Of a DNA stretch of 64,000 bases, positions 57,085 through 64,000 are shown piece after piece (position 1 is the stretch's first letter; the number at the start of each line of letters is the position of its first letter). Origin of the DNA: Oscillospiraceae bacterium (GTDB lineage: Bacteria > Bacillota > Clostridia > Oscillospirales > Ruminococcaceae); NCBI GenBank assembly GCA_020024285.1, contig JAHHTZ010000007.1, positions 1 through 64,000 of the forward strand. The letters run 5' to 3'. The translations under genes and the position numbers were made by a program. The notes under the pieces are model-generated. The model did not search any database. It was not told the origin of the DNA and worked only from the letters and a program-made list of their open reading frames with translations.

Positions 57085-58026
57085 ATGGAAGATTTAATAA
57101 AAAAAGAGATCCGCTTTCGCAGTTCCGACTCGGTGCGGATGGTGAAGGGCTGGATCTATGCCCCCAAAGACAACATCAAAGGCATTGTGCAGATTTCGCA
57201 CGGAATGTGTGAACACATCGGACGATACCGGCATTTTATAAATGACCTTACAAAACAGGGGTATATTGTCTGCGGACACGACCACATCGGTCACGGAGAA
57301 TCCTCTGCACCGGAGGAATATGGTTATTTCGGGGAGAAAAAAGGATACCGCAATCTTGTTTTTGACCTTCATTATATGAGCCTGATTGCAAAAAAAGAAT
57401 ATCCCGATCTTCCTCTCTTCCTCTTTGGTCACAGCATGGGCTCCTTTGTTGCCCGGCTGTATCTTTCCAAATATTCGAACGAGCTTTCCGGTGTCATCCT
57501 CTGCGGAACATCCGGACCGAACGCCCTTCTCCCCACTGCCCTTGCTGCATGCCGCAGCGTCATTGCACTCAAGGGTCCGCTCTATCGAAGCCCGATGCTC
57601 GACCGGCTTGCTTTTGGTGCCTTCAATCAGAAAATCCTGCCGGTGCGCACCTCCAACGATTGGCTCACGCGCAAGGAATCGGCTGTGGACGACTATCTCA
57701 AGGACCCCAAATGCACCTTTATTTTTACAGCATCGGGATATCATGACCTGTTTGAGATGATCTCGCTCATCAATCAGCCTTCATGGTATCAAACCTTAGA
57801 TTGCAGACTGCCTGTTTTCCTGATTTCTGGAGATATGGACCCCGTCGGGAACTACGGCAAAGGGATCTGGAAGGTATTCCGTTCGATGGAGGATGCAGGC
57901 GTTCAGGATGTTACGATGACACTGTATCCGCAGGCTCGGCACGAGCTGCTCAACGAGCTCAATTACGACGAGGTGCTGTCGGATATTGTACAGTGGCTCG
58001 ACGGTCATGTCCCAGACAAAGAATAA
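57085..58026 (+). CDS. Alpha/beta hydrolase, monoacylglycerol lipase-like
   Basis: Serine hydrolase of the Hydrolase_4/lysophospholipase group. The 313-residue protein has oxyanion-side SHGMCEHIGRY, nucleophile S117 in GHSMG, the acid in SGDMDPVGNYG and the His in PQARHELLNE. There is no signal peptide, so it is probably cytosolic or membrane-associated. The ATG has AAGGAGA upstream. The substrate is likely a lipid ester by family. A clear terminator at 58053 follows. Confidence 0.92.
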   Translation: MEDLIKKEIRFRSSDSVRMVKGWIYAPKDNIKGIVQISHGMCEHIGRYRHFINDLTKQGYIVCGHDHIGHGESSAPEEYGYFGEKKGYRNLVFDLHYMSLIAKKEYPDLPLFLFGHSMGSFVARLYLSKYSNELSGVILCGTSGPNALLPTALAACRSVIALKGPLYRSPMLDRLAFGAFNQKILPVRTSNDWLTRKESAVDDYLKDPKCTFIFTASGYHDLFEMISLINQPSWYQTLDCRLPVFLISGDMDPVGNYGKGIWKVFRSMEDAGVQDVTMTLYPQARHELLNELNYDEVLSDIVQWLDGHVPDKE

Positions 58027-58052
58027 AATCGACAAAATACCGATTCCAATTT

Positions 58053-58081
58053 GGGCGACCTATCCAAGGTCGCCCTTTTTG
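58053..58081 (+). terminator. Terminator of the hydrolase gene
   Basis: GGGCGACC pairs with GGTCGCCC around TATCCAA, followed by TTTTTTG. Confidence 0.9.
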
Positions 58082-58092
58082 CTGAAATTCCC

Positions 58093-58121
58093 TTGAAAAT
58101 CACGATTCTCTTTGTTACAAT
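58093..58121 (+). promoter_or_regulatory. Promoter of folT
   Basis: TTGAAA (58093-58098), 17-base spacer and TACAAT (58116-58121). A 10-bp hairpin (58125-58134 with 58140-58149) lies right at the expected transcript start. Confidence 0.7.
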
Positions 58122-58163
58122 GAATTTGGGTTTTGATGTAAAACCCAAAAACAGAAAAAGAAA

Positions 58164-58262
58164 GCAGAGTAGGGCTTTGTGCGTCAAGTGTCAGCTGGAC
58201 GGGGAGTTGCCGGTTGGACGAAAGGGGTCATCCCTTGCGATACAAATTCCGCATCCCGCTGC
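58164..58262 (+). promoter_or_regulatory. THF (tetrahydrofolate) riboswitch
   Basis: The aptamer core is present in order: GCAGAGTAG, GTGCGTCAAGTG, a GGGAG-TTGCC arm, GGACGAAAGGG, and CCGCATCCCGCTGC. GCAG (58164-58167) pairs with CTGC (58259-58262) to close P1. It precedes a folate-type ECF S component. Confidence 0.93.
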
Positions 58263-58269
58263 TGCATAC

Positions 58270-58334
58270 AGGAGATGCCTCCTCTATGTGGCTTGTGTCA
58301 TGCAACCTACATGAACACTTTCAAACGAAGGAGG
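58270..58334 (+). promoter_or_regulatory. Possible translational switch in the folT leader
   Basis: CCTCCT (58278-58283) could pair either with AGGAG at 58270-58274 or with AGGAGG of the folT ribosome-binding site (58329-58334). A separate stem of ATGTGG-CTTG with CAAC-CTACAT lies between. No T-run is present, so control of translation is more likely than termination. Confidence 0.45.
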
Positions 58335-58341
58335 TTTTCTC

Positions 58342-58959
58342 ATGTCAAAAAACACACAATCTCAAACCTTGTACCGCACCCCCTTTTCCGCCGCTTATTG
58401 GAAATCGGCGGCAAAGGAAGTGAAAAGCATTCGGATGCTCACTGTGGCGGCGCTGTTTATTGCGCTGCGCTTTGTCATTAGCTCGTTCTACATTCCGGTA
58501 GCCGATAACGTGCGTGTCTATTTCACGTTCCTCATCAATTCACTGGGTGCCATGATCTACGGACCTGTAATGGCTCTGGTCACCGGCTTTGTCGGGGACA
58601 TCCTCGGCTGCATCATCCGTCCGACCGGACCGTTTTTCTTTGGCTATGTTCTCACTGCCATGGCAGGTTCTTTTTTCTACGCTCTTGCATTTTACCGTAC
58701 ACGCATATCCATTGTGCGCATCATCACTGCAAAGCTTGCCGTAAACAGTATTGTCAACGTGCTGATGGGCTCTTTGTGGAGTGCAATGCTCTATCATAAA
58801 GGGTACTACTATTACCTTGTAAAAAGCATCATCAAAAATGTCACCATGCTTCCGGTCGAGATTCTCCTGATGATCCTCTTTTTCCGTGTGATGATGCCGA
58901 TCACGGCACAGCTGGGTCTTACTCCAAAGCAGCCGACCGAAAATATCCCGTTCATTTAA
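58342..58959 (+). CDS. folT: Folate ECF transporter S component
   Basis: Membrane folate-binding subunit that partners a shared ECF module. The 205-residue protein has about six helices, with S-component phrases LTVAALFIALRFVISSFYIP and GAMIYGPVMALVTGFVGDIL and PTGPFFFGYVLTAMAG. The THF riboswitch just upstream sets the substrate as a folate. The ATG has AAGGAGG. A small zinc-ribbon gene follows 27 bases later. Confidence 0.95.
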   Translation: MSKNTQSQTLYRTPFSAAYWKSAAKEVKSIRMLTVAALFIALRFVISSFYIPVADNVRVYFTFLINSLGAMIYGPVMALVTGFVGDILGCIIRPTGPFFFGYVLTAMAGSFFYALAFYRTRISIVRIITAKLAVNSIVNVLMGSLWSAMLYHKGYYYYLVKSIIKNVTMLPVEILLMILFFRVMMPITAQLGLTPKQPTENIPFI

Positions 58960-58986
58960 ATGTCTTTACAAAAAGGAGGGTCTTTT

Positions 58987-59286
58987 ATGAATTATTGTGA
59001 GCACTGCCACTGTCTTTGTGAAGATTCCGTCTGCTCCTTCTGCGGCAAAGAAGCTCTGCGCGAAGTGCAGGGCGATGACTATTGTTTTCTCTGTGAACAG
59101 GATGATCTGTGTGCAAAGATGCTTCTGGAGATCCTTCGGGACAACGAAATCACCCCGATCTATTTTCCCGTCCTTGGCTCTGGGGTCACGATGAAAACAG
59201 GAAAAACAGAACGGTATAAAATCTATGTTCCATATGAAAAGATGGGACCTGCGCACGATTTGATGGAATCCTACATTTCAGAATAA
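58987..59286 (+). CDS. Zinc-ribbon plus DUF2007-like small protein
   Basis: The 99-residue protein has two cysteine pairs CEHCHCLCE and CSFCGKE near the N-terminus, forming a likely zinc ribbon, and another pair at CFLCEQDDLC. The C-terminal half (ITPIYFPVLGSGVTMKTG to ERYKIYVPYEKM) looks like the DUF2007 putative signal-transducing domain. I set the start at the ATG with AAGGAGGG upstream. It is probably cotranscribed with folT and so under THF control. Function unknown. Confidence 0.8.
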   Translation: MNYCEHCHCLCEDSVCSFCGKEALREVQGDDYCFLCEQDDLCAKMLLEILRDNEITPIYFPVLGSGVTMKTGKTERYKIYVPYEKMGPAHDLMESYISE

Positions 59287-59337
59287 CGAAGCTCCCGTGC
59301 TGTATCATGCAGCAATTCGTTTGTTTCTTCCCTTAAT

Positions 59338-59388
59338 AAAAGTTCCGCCATGATGCCAAGGCATCACAGCGGAACTTTTATTTTTATA
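59338..59388. terminator. Terminator between the folT unit and the SDR gene
   Basis: AAAAGTTCCGC-ATGATGCC pairs with GGCATCA-GCGGAACTTTT, with T-runs usable in both directions. Confidence 0.92.
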
Positions 59389-59406
59389 AACAGTATTGTG
59401 ATTTTA

Positions 59407-60150
59407 TTAAATCGAGCCAATCACAAAGCCGCCGTTCGGACTGAGTGTCTGCCCCGTTGTAAAGCGGGACTGCTCCGAAATGAGGAAATAGATTGCCTGT
59501 GCAATGTCGTCGGGCTCTCCAATCATCTGAAGCGGTGTTTCCTCGCGCAGAACGTCGAGATCCTCCTGTGTGAGGTTTTCGTTCATCTGCGTATTGACAA
59601 CGCCCGGCGCAACACAGTTGACCCGAATGTGAGAAGGTCCCACTTCCTGCGCCAATGCCTTGGTAAAGCCGATCACCGCCGCTTTTGCAGCGGAATACGG
59701 GACCTCACAGCTTGCACCGGAAATTCCCCAGATCGAGGACAGATTTACGATGCTGCCCGACTGGCGGCGGATCATCCCCGGCAAAACCGCCTGACAGGTG
59801 TGAAAGCAGCTCTTAATGGTGACATCGAACATCCTGTCCCATTCTTCCTCCGTCACATCGGTGAAGAGCTTCTGCTGTGCGATGCCTGCATTGTTGACAA
59901 GTCCCTGTATCGGACCCATCGAAGCTTCCACCTCCTGCACCATCCGACGCAGCTCTTCTCCCTTTGCAGCATCTGCGCAAAAGGTGAGGGCATTGCAGCC
60001 CTGCTGACGGAGTTCATTTTTTAAGTCCTCTGCCTGCGCCTGAGATCGATGGTAGTGGATCGCCACCTGCCATCCTTCTTTTGCAAATTTGATTGCCGCT
60101 GCCCGTCCGATGCCTCTGGACGCTCCGGTAATCAAAACCACCGGCTGCAT
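59407..60150 (-). CDS. ymfI: SDR family reductase, YmfI/EF-P 5-aminopentanone reductase-like
   Basis: NAD(P)H-dependent short-chain reductase. The 247-residue protein has the cofactor motif TGASRGIG at the start, NNAG, the catalytic Ser in NLSSIWG, and YSAAK. The phrases QKLFTDVTEEEWDRMFDV and SSIWGISGASCEVPYSAAKAA are those I associate with the Firmicutes YmfI type, which reduces 5-aminopentanone on EF-P to 5-aminopentanol. Generic FabG is the alternative. The ATG at 60150 has AGAGGGGA. Its start lies 30 bases past the tRNA-Lys terminator with no visible promoter. Confidence 0.82.
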   Translation of the reverse strand: MQPVVLITGASRGIGRAAAIKFAKEGWQVAIHYHRSQAQAEDLKNELRQQGCNALTFCADAAKGEELRRMVQEVEASMGPIQGLVNNAGIAQQKLFTDVTEEEWDRMFDVTIKSCFHTCQAVLPGMIRRQSGSIVNLSSIWGISGASCEVPYSAAKAAVIGFTKALAQEVGPSHIRVNCVAPGVVNTQMNENLTQEDLDVLREETPLQMIGEPDDIAQAIYFLISEQSRFTTGQTLSPNGGFVIGSI

Positions 60151-60180
60151 AAAATCCCCTCTTTTCAAAAAAAGCAAATA

Positions 60181-60213
60181 AAAAAAGCCACCGAATATTT
60201 CCGGTAGCCTTTT
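60181..60213 (-). terminator. Terminator after tRNA-Lys
   Basis: AAAGGCTACCG pairs with CGGTGGCTTT on the minus strand and ends in a T-run, directly after the tRNA. Confidence 0.85.
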
Positions 60214-60289
60214 TGGTGACCTACCGGAGATTCGAACTCCGGACACCCTGATTAAAAGTCAGGTGCTCTGCCAACTGAGCTAGTAAGTC
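60214..60289 (-). tRNA. tRNA-Lys (TTT)
   Basis: The minus strand folds as a full cloverleaf. The acceptor pair is GACTTAC with GTAGGTC, the anticodon stem CCTGA/TCAGG holds the loop CTTTTAA with anticodon TTT. The T-arm has GGAGTTCGAATCTCC. The CCA end is encoded. Confidence 0.96.
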
Positions 60290-60333
60290 ATTTCTTTTTG
60301 TTGTTTTGCCGTTGTGTCGCTGCAACGTTATTG

Positions 60334-60362
60334 ATTATATCACCCTTTATTCGATCTGTCAA
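60334..60362 (-). promoter_or_regulatory. Consensus promoter of tRNA-Lys
   Basis: Perfect TTGACA (60357-60362), 17-base spacer and perfect TATAAT (60334-60339) on the minus strand. Confidence 0.9.
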
Positions 60363-60471
60363 CACTTTTTTCTAAAAAATTTCTGATTTTTCTGCACTTT
60401 TTTTGAGATGACTTTTTTGCCGAAAAAAGCTACAATAGAATCAGGTTCTAAAACGACAACGGAGGTGTCCT

Positions 60472-62514
60472 ATGATTTCCCTTGATACCAATATTCAATT
60501 TCTGAAGGGTGTGGGTGAAAAGCGCGCCCAGCTCTATCACAAGCTCCAAATCGAAACCATTGGGCAGCTGCTGTATTATTTTCCCCGCTCTTATCTTGAT
60601 TTATGCAAAACAACCTTGATTTCCGATTGCATCAGCGGAGAAACTGCTGCAATCGAGGCGGTAGTGCGCTCCAAAGGGCGCGAGCAGCATATCCGCAAGG
60701 GTCTTTCCGTATTTAAGGTGCAGGTCGCGGATGAAAGCGCAGATATGACCGTCACCTTTTTTAATGCCAAATATACGGTGGACAGCCTCACGGAGGACAG
60801 CTCCTACCTTTTTTACGGAAAGGTATCAAATTCAGGCAGAAAGAAAGAAATGACTGCCCCCATGATCCTCCCGCTCGATGGTACAAGCCGCATCCTCCCC
60901 ATCTATCCTTTGACACAGGGACTTAGCTCCAAGATGATCTCCTCCAATATGGTGCAGGCGCTCTCCCTCATGGACGAAACACTCCCCGACCCGATCCCGC
61001 AGTCCCTTCGCCAGCGCTATTCCCTGTGTCACCTGCACTATGCGCTGCAAAAGATCCACATCCCGCTCACAATGGAGGAGCTGGAGATTGCCAAGCGCCG
61101 CCTGGTTTTTGAGGAGTTCTTCATCCTCTCACTTTCCCTTGCAACACTCAAAAGCCGCCATCTCGACAGCACCTCCTATCAGTGCAGCCCGACGGAGCTT
61201 CGTCCCTTTTACGACTCCCTCCCCTTTGAGCCAACAGGGGCACAGGTTCGGGCAATCGAGTCCTTGTGCAGAGATATGACAAAGGAACTTCCCATGAACC
61301 GTCTGATTCAGGGGGATGTCGGCTCCGGAAAGACCATCGTTGCTGCCGCAGGGCTGTATACCGTGTGGAAAAACGGCTTTCAGGGGGCGATGATGGCGCC
61401 CACCGAGATTCTGGCGCACCAGCATTATGAGGGGCTCAAAAAAATCCTCGAACCGCTCGGACTCCGTCTGGAGCTTCTCACCGGCTCTATGACAGCAAAA
61501 GAAAAACGGCTCGCAAAGGAGCGCATCGCAAGCGGAGAGGCAAACATCATCATCGGAACGCACGCACTTTTGTCCGACGATGTGGAGTTTCACAGCCTTG
61601 CCCTCGTTGTTACCGACGAGCAGCACCGCTTCGGCGTGGCACAGCGCACAAAGCTCCGCTCCAAATCGCAGAATCCGCACATCCTTGTCATGTCTGCGAC
61701 CCCCATCCCGCGCACGCTTGCGCTGATGATCTACGGCGATCTTGATGTATCCGTTTTGGACGAACTTCCTCCGGGACGCCAGCCCATTGACACCTTTGTC
61801 ATCTCCTCCAAGAAGCGGGAGCGCGCCTACGGCTACATTCGCGACCATCTCGACCGCGGACTGCAAGCCTATATCGTCTGCCCTCTTGTGGAGGCAGGCG
61901 AAGTTGACCTCGGTTTGATCAACGTGGTGGAATATGCAGAAAAACTTTCGAAGGAAGCGTTTTCTCGCTACAAAGTCGGGCTGCTCCACGGCAAAATGAA
62001 GCCGAAGGAAAAGGATGCTGTTATGGAGCAGTTTAAGTCGGGAGAAATTCAGGTCCTTGTTTCCACGACGGTGGTGGAGGTTGGGGTGGATGTCCCCAAC
62101 GCTGTCATCATGATGGTGGAAAATGCCGAGCGCTTTGGTCTGAGCCAGCTGCATCAGCTGCGCGGCAGGGTGGGACGCGGAACGGAAAAATCCACCTGTA
62201 TCCTTGTATCGGACGCTTCAAACCACGATACACAGGAGCGCCTCAACATGATGCATCAGACAAACGATGGCTTTCGCATCGCAGAATACGATCTCAAGGC
62301 GCGCGGTCCGGGCGATTTTCTCGGGATGCGTCAGCACGGTCTGCCGCAGCTTAAAATTGCCGATCTGAGCGGCAATATGCAGCTGATGATGCAGGCGCAG
62401 GAGGCTGCGCAGGCGGTGATGCAGCATCAGGTGCAGATGCAGGACGACGAGCACCGCCTGCTGGTGCGCTGCGTTAAGACGATGCTGCGCGCCGTCGGAG
62501 AGCGTCCCAACTGA
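60472..62514 (+). CDS. recG: ATP-dependent DNA helicase RecG
   Basis: Branch-migration helicase that remodels stalled forks and recombination intermediates. The 680-residue protein has an N-terminal wedge/OB domain, Walker A GDVGSGKT at 281-288, Walker B-type DEQHRFG, and the helicase C motif set including QLHQLRGRVGRG. The length is normal. The ATG has CGGAGGTG upstream. TACAAT at 60431-60436 is a possible -10 with a poor -35. Confidence 0.98.
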   Translation: MISLDTNIQFLKGVGEKRAQLYHKLQIETIGQLLYYFPRSYLDLCKTTLISDCISGETAAIEAVVRSKGREQHIRKGLSVFKVQVADESADMTVTFFNAKYTVDSLTEDSSYLFYGKVSNSGRKKEMTAPMILPLDGTSRILPIYPLTQGLSSKMISSNMVQALSLMDETLPDPIPQSLRQRYSLCHLHYALQKIHIPLTMEELEIAKRRLVFEEFFILSLSLATLKSRHLDSTSYQCSPTELRPFYDSLPFEPTGAQVRAIESLCRDMTKELPMNRLIQGDVGSGKTIVAAAGLYTVWKNGFQGAMMAPTEILAHQHYEGLKKILEPLGLRLELLTGSMTAKEKRLAKERIASGEANIIIGTHALLSDDVEFHSLALVVTDEQHRFGVAQRTKLRSKSQNPHILVMSATPIPRTLALMIYGDLDVSVLDELPPGRQPIDTFVISSKKRERAYGYIRDHLDRGLQAYIVCPLVEAGEVDLGLINVVEYAEKLSKEAFSRYKVGLLHGKMKPKEKDAVMEQFKSGEIQVLVSTTVVEVGVDVPNAVIMMVENAERFGLSQLHQLRGRVGRGTEKSTCILVSDASNHDTQERLNMMHQTNDGFRIAEYDLKARGPGDFLGMRQHGLPQLKIADLSGNMQLMMQAQEAAQAVMQHQVQMQDDEHRLLVRCVKTMLRAVGERPN

Positions 62515-62537
62515 TTTTTCAAATTCTCAAGTTACAG

Positions 62538-62576
62538 AAAAAGCCGGAAAACACAGAAGTGTTTTCCGGCTTTTTT
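62538..62576. terminator. Terminator between recG and the nitroreductase
   Basis: A long stem, AAAAGCCGGAAAACAC with its complement, carries T-runs usable in both directions, between convergent genes. Confidence 0.93.
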
Positions 62577-62578
62577 GC

Positions 62579-63385
62579 TTATTCTTTCCCTTTTGGAACC
62601 TTTGGGTTGAGGATACGTCCATCCCACTGTTTCAGACCCACACGAACCGAACGCGCCATCTCCTTGCTGAACTGTGCCCCTGTTTTGCGGGCATAGAACA
62701 TCTGGGCAAAGTTTTTTGCATCGTAGATATTATCTTCTTTGTAGATTTTTTCTCTTGATGCATACATTTTCCGGTAATCTTCCGGGGTCAGGTGGCGGTA
62801 TTTTTCCTCAAACACGATATATTCGCGGTCGAAGCGTTCTTTTATAATTTTCGGCTGATTCGGGCGGTAATACCCAAGGCAGAGCATCCCGATCGGGAAT
62901 GCCCAGTCTGGCAGATCGAAGAGCTTTTTGTGGATCTCATAGTTTTCCATGATATCCCCGATGTAGCACGAGCCGATCCCCAGCGATTCTGCTGCAATGG
63001 CTGCATTCTGTGCAGCGATCATGGTGTCCTCGATCGCAAGCAGCAGGTCCGACTCCTGCGGTCCTTCAAACTGAAGTCCATGTTCCTCGCAGTATCCTGC
63101 CACATCGTTTTGCTCGTAGTAATCAAACCAGCGCTGATGGTCTGCCAAAAACACAAGCACAAGGGGAGCTTGTGCAATGAACGCCTGATTGTCGCACGTT
63201 TTGCTCAGGATCTGCTTTGTTTCCTCGCTGCGGATCACAAGGATGGAATAGAGCATCTGATTTCCTGCCGTAGGAGCGCGCGTCGCCGCTTCGAGAATGG
63301 CATCCAAATCTTCCTGCGCGATCTCCCGCTTGTCGTATCCGCGCAGGGACACCCGCTCGTACATCGTTTTTAATACATCGTTCAT
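62579..63385 (-). CDS. Nitroreductase family protein
   Basis: FMN-dependent oxidoreductase of the nitroreductase fold. The 268-residue protein starts with the family helix and the RxS motif (ERVSLRGY), carries AATRAPTAGNQM near residue 35, and has GIGSCYIGDI later. The last about 70 residues extend past the usual core and include a positively charged end. The physiological substrate is unknown; flavin or quinone reduction is typical. The ATG has GGGAGAGG upstream. Confidence 0.88.
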   Translation of the reverse strand: MNDVLKTMYERVSLRGYDKREIAQEDLDAILEAATRAPTAGNQMLYSILVIRSEETKQILSKTCDNQAFIAQAPLVLVFLADHQRWFDYYEQNDVAGYCEEHGLQFEGPQESDLLLAIEDTMIAAQNAAIAAESLGIGSCYIGDIMENYEIHKKLFDLPDWAFPIGMLCLGYYRPNQPKIIKERFDREYIVFEEKYRHLTPEDYRKMYASREKIYKEDNIYDAKNFAQMFYARKTGAQFSKEMARSVRVGLKQWDGRILNPKVPKGKE

Positions 63386-63422
63386 CGGTTCCTCTCCCCT
63401 TCTCTGTCCTTGTATTATAAAA

Positions 63423-64000
63423 TTAACGCAGTTTGTAATGTTCGTCCACGCGGAACGCAGGGGTGATCACAGTCCCCTCCGGAAGCATTTTGCCCTGATC
63501 CTTGGAGCGCTGAAGGGTGCGGAATACCGAGCTCACTGATACCAGCTCATGGAATACCGTATCGGTTTCCTCTCCAAAAATGTGGTTTCTCAGGCACCAC
63601 AGGGCAGCCTGACGGATGGTATGGTAGGAAGCAAGCTGGGTCTGGTACACTCTCTTTTCCTCCTCGCCATAAAGGAAGATGAGGATTTCCGGATACACCA
63701 TCTTGGAAAATCCCTGCTGTGCGCAGATTTCCGGCAGGAAGAGGAACAGCTCGGTTGCAAGGCTGACATCCCCTGTCATACGCTCAATGCGGTACGGCAG
63801 CTTCTGGTATTCTTCCTGTGTGCGTACCTGATGGAACAGGCGCATTGCACCCTGAGTAAATTCCTCCAGCTGCTCCTGACTGAATGGATAGGACTTCGTC
63901 GTTTCCTTTTCCTGTACGAAGAAGAAAAACTGCTTATGGGAGGCAAACTCCACCTTGCCCCACTTTTCTGCCATTTTTCTGACGATATTGGTCAGGCTGT
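63423..64000 (-). CDS. Unknown protein, cut at the window edge
   Basis: The frame is open to the right edge of the window, so the true start may lie outside; a possible ATG is at 63974. The visible about 192 residues include VEFASHKQFFFFVQEKE and a basic/aromatic mix without membrane helices. The C-terminus ends AFRVDEHYKLR. I do not recognise a family. It is 37 bases upstream of the nitroreductase on the same strand and probably in its operon. Confidence 0.6.
   Translation of the reverse strand, partial: SLTNIVRKMAEKWGKVEFASHKQFFFFVQEKETTKSYPFSQEQLEEFTQGAMRLFHQVRTQEEYQKLPYRIERMTGDVSLATELFLFLPEICAQQGFSKMVYPEILIFLYGEEEKRVYQTQLASYHTIRQAALWCLRNHIFGEETDTVFHELVSVSSVFRTLQRSKDQGKMLPEGTVITPAFRVDEHYKLR

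Overview
The window reads as chromosomal DNA of an anaerobic Bacillota bacterium of class Clostridia, with moderate GC; Oscillospirales-like relatives are my best guess, from gene style only. Supporting signs are a reverse-type rubrerythrin, a monomeric group B-type [FeFe]-hydrogenase, the NADH sensor Rex, an L27 protein with the Firmicutes N-terminal prepeptide next to its protease Prp, class III fructose-bisphosphatase, Mini-RNase III, ECF-type vitamin transporters, and SAM-I, FMN and THF riboswitches. I see no insertion sequence, prophage, CRISPR array or replication origin. Most of the window is core genome.

Layout. 1-11.2 kb, minus strand: guanine deaminase, tRNA-Arg, rubrerythrin, a 41-codon plus-strand mini-gene, obg-mrnC-yitT, a GNAT gene, rplU-prp-rpmA, and ymfF-ymfH-lgt. 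11.5-24.1 kb: rpoB-rpoC, then rpsL-rpsG-fusA-tuf, each block with its own clear promoter; rplKAJL is not upstream of rpoB. 24.2-31.7 kb: a split LysO-type transporter with a membrane-anchored PepSY/YcdB-like protein, fatty acid kinase fakA with an Asp23 protein, an orphan peptide-binding lipoprotein, and pyrimidine-nucleoside phosphorylase.

31.8-38.5 kb: an ECF sigma/anti-sigma pair, a class A penicillin-binding protein, a BofC-like protein, a glyoxalase and metK under a SAM-I riboswitch. 38.6-44.4 kb: an accessory-looking set (Xaa-Pro aminopeptidase, M20 dipeptidase, MATE exporter, XRE-cupin regulator) with AT-rich spacers. 44.6-52.3 kb: a lipoprotein, fbp, ribU under an FMN riboswitch, a CBS/DRTGG pyrophosphatase and the hydrogenase. 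52.4-64 kb: a small membrane protein, an ECF S component plus coaX, fsa-rex, a UspA-like protein with an alpha/beta hydrolase, folT under a THF riboswitch, an EF-P-type reductase (SDR), tRNA-Lys, recG, a nitroreductase and a gene cut by the window edge.

How parts fit together. Three vitamin or cofactor supply points (riboflavin, probable pantothenate, folate) are salvage-based ECF systems, two of them riboswitch-controlled. Rex and the hydrogenase may be linked: a Rex-like operator overlaps the hydrogenase -35 box. YmfF/YmfH at 9-11 kb and the YmfI-like reductase at 59-60 kb suggest an EF-P modification route split over two loci. I did not find an obviously new multi-gene system. The best candidates for a second look are the peptidase/MATE/XRE cassette with its structured leader, the hydrogenase operator, the folT leader and the 41-codon gene.
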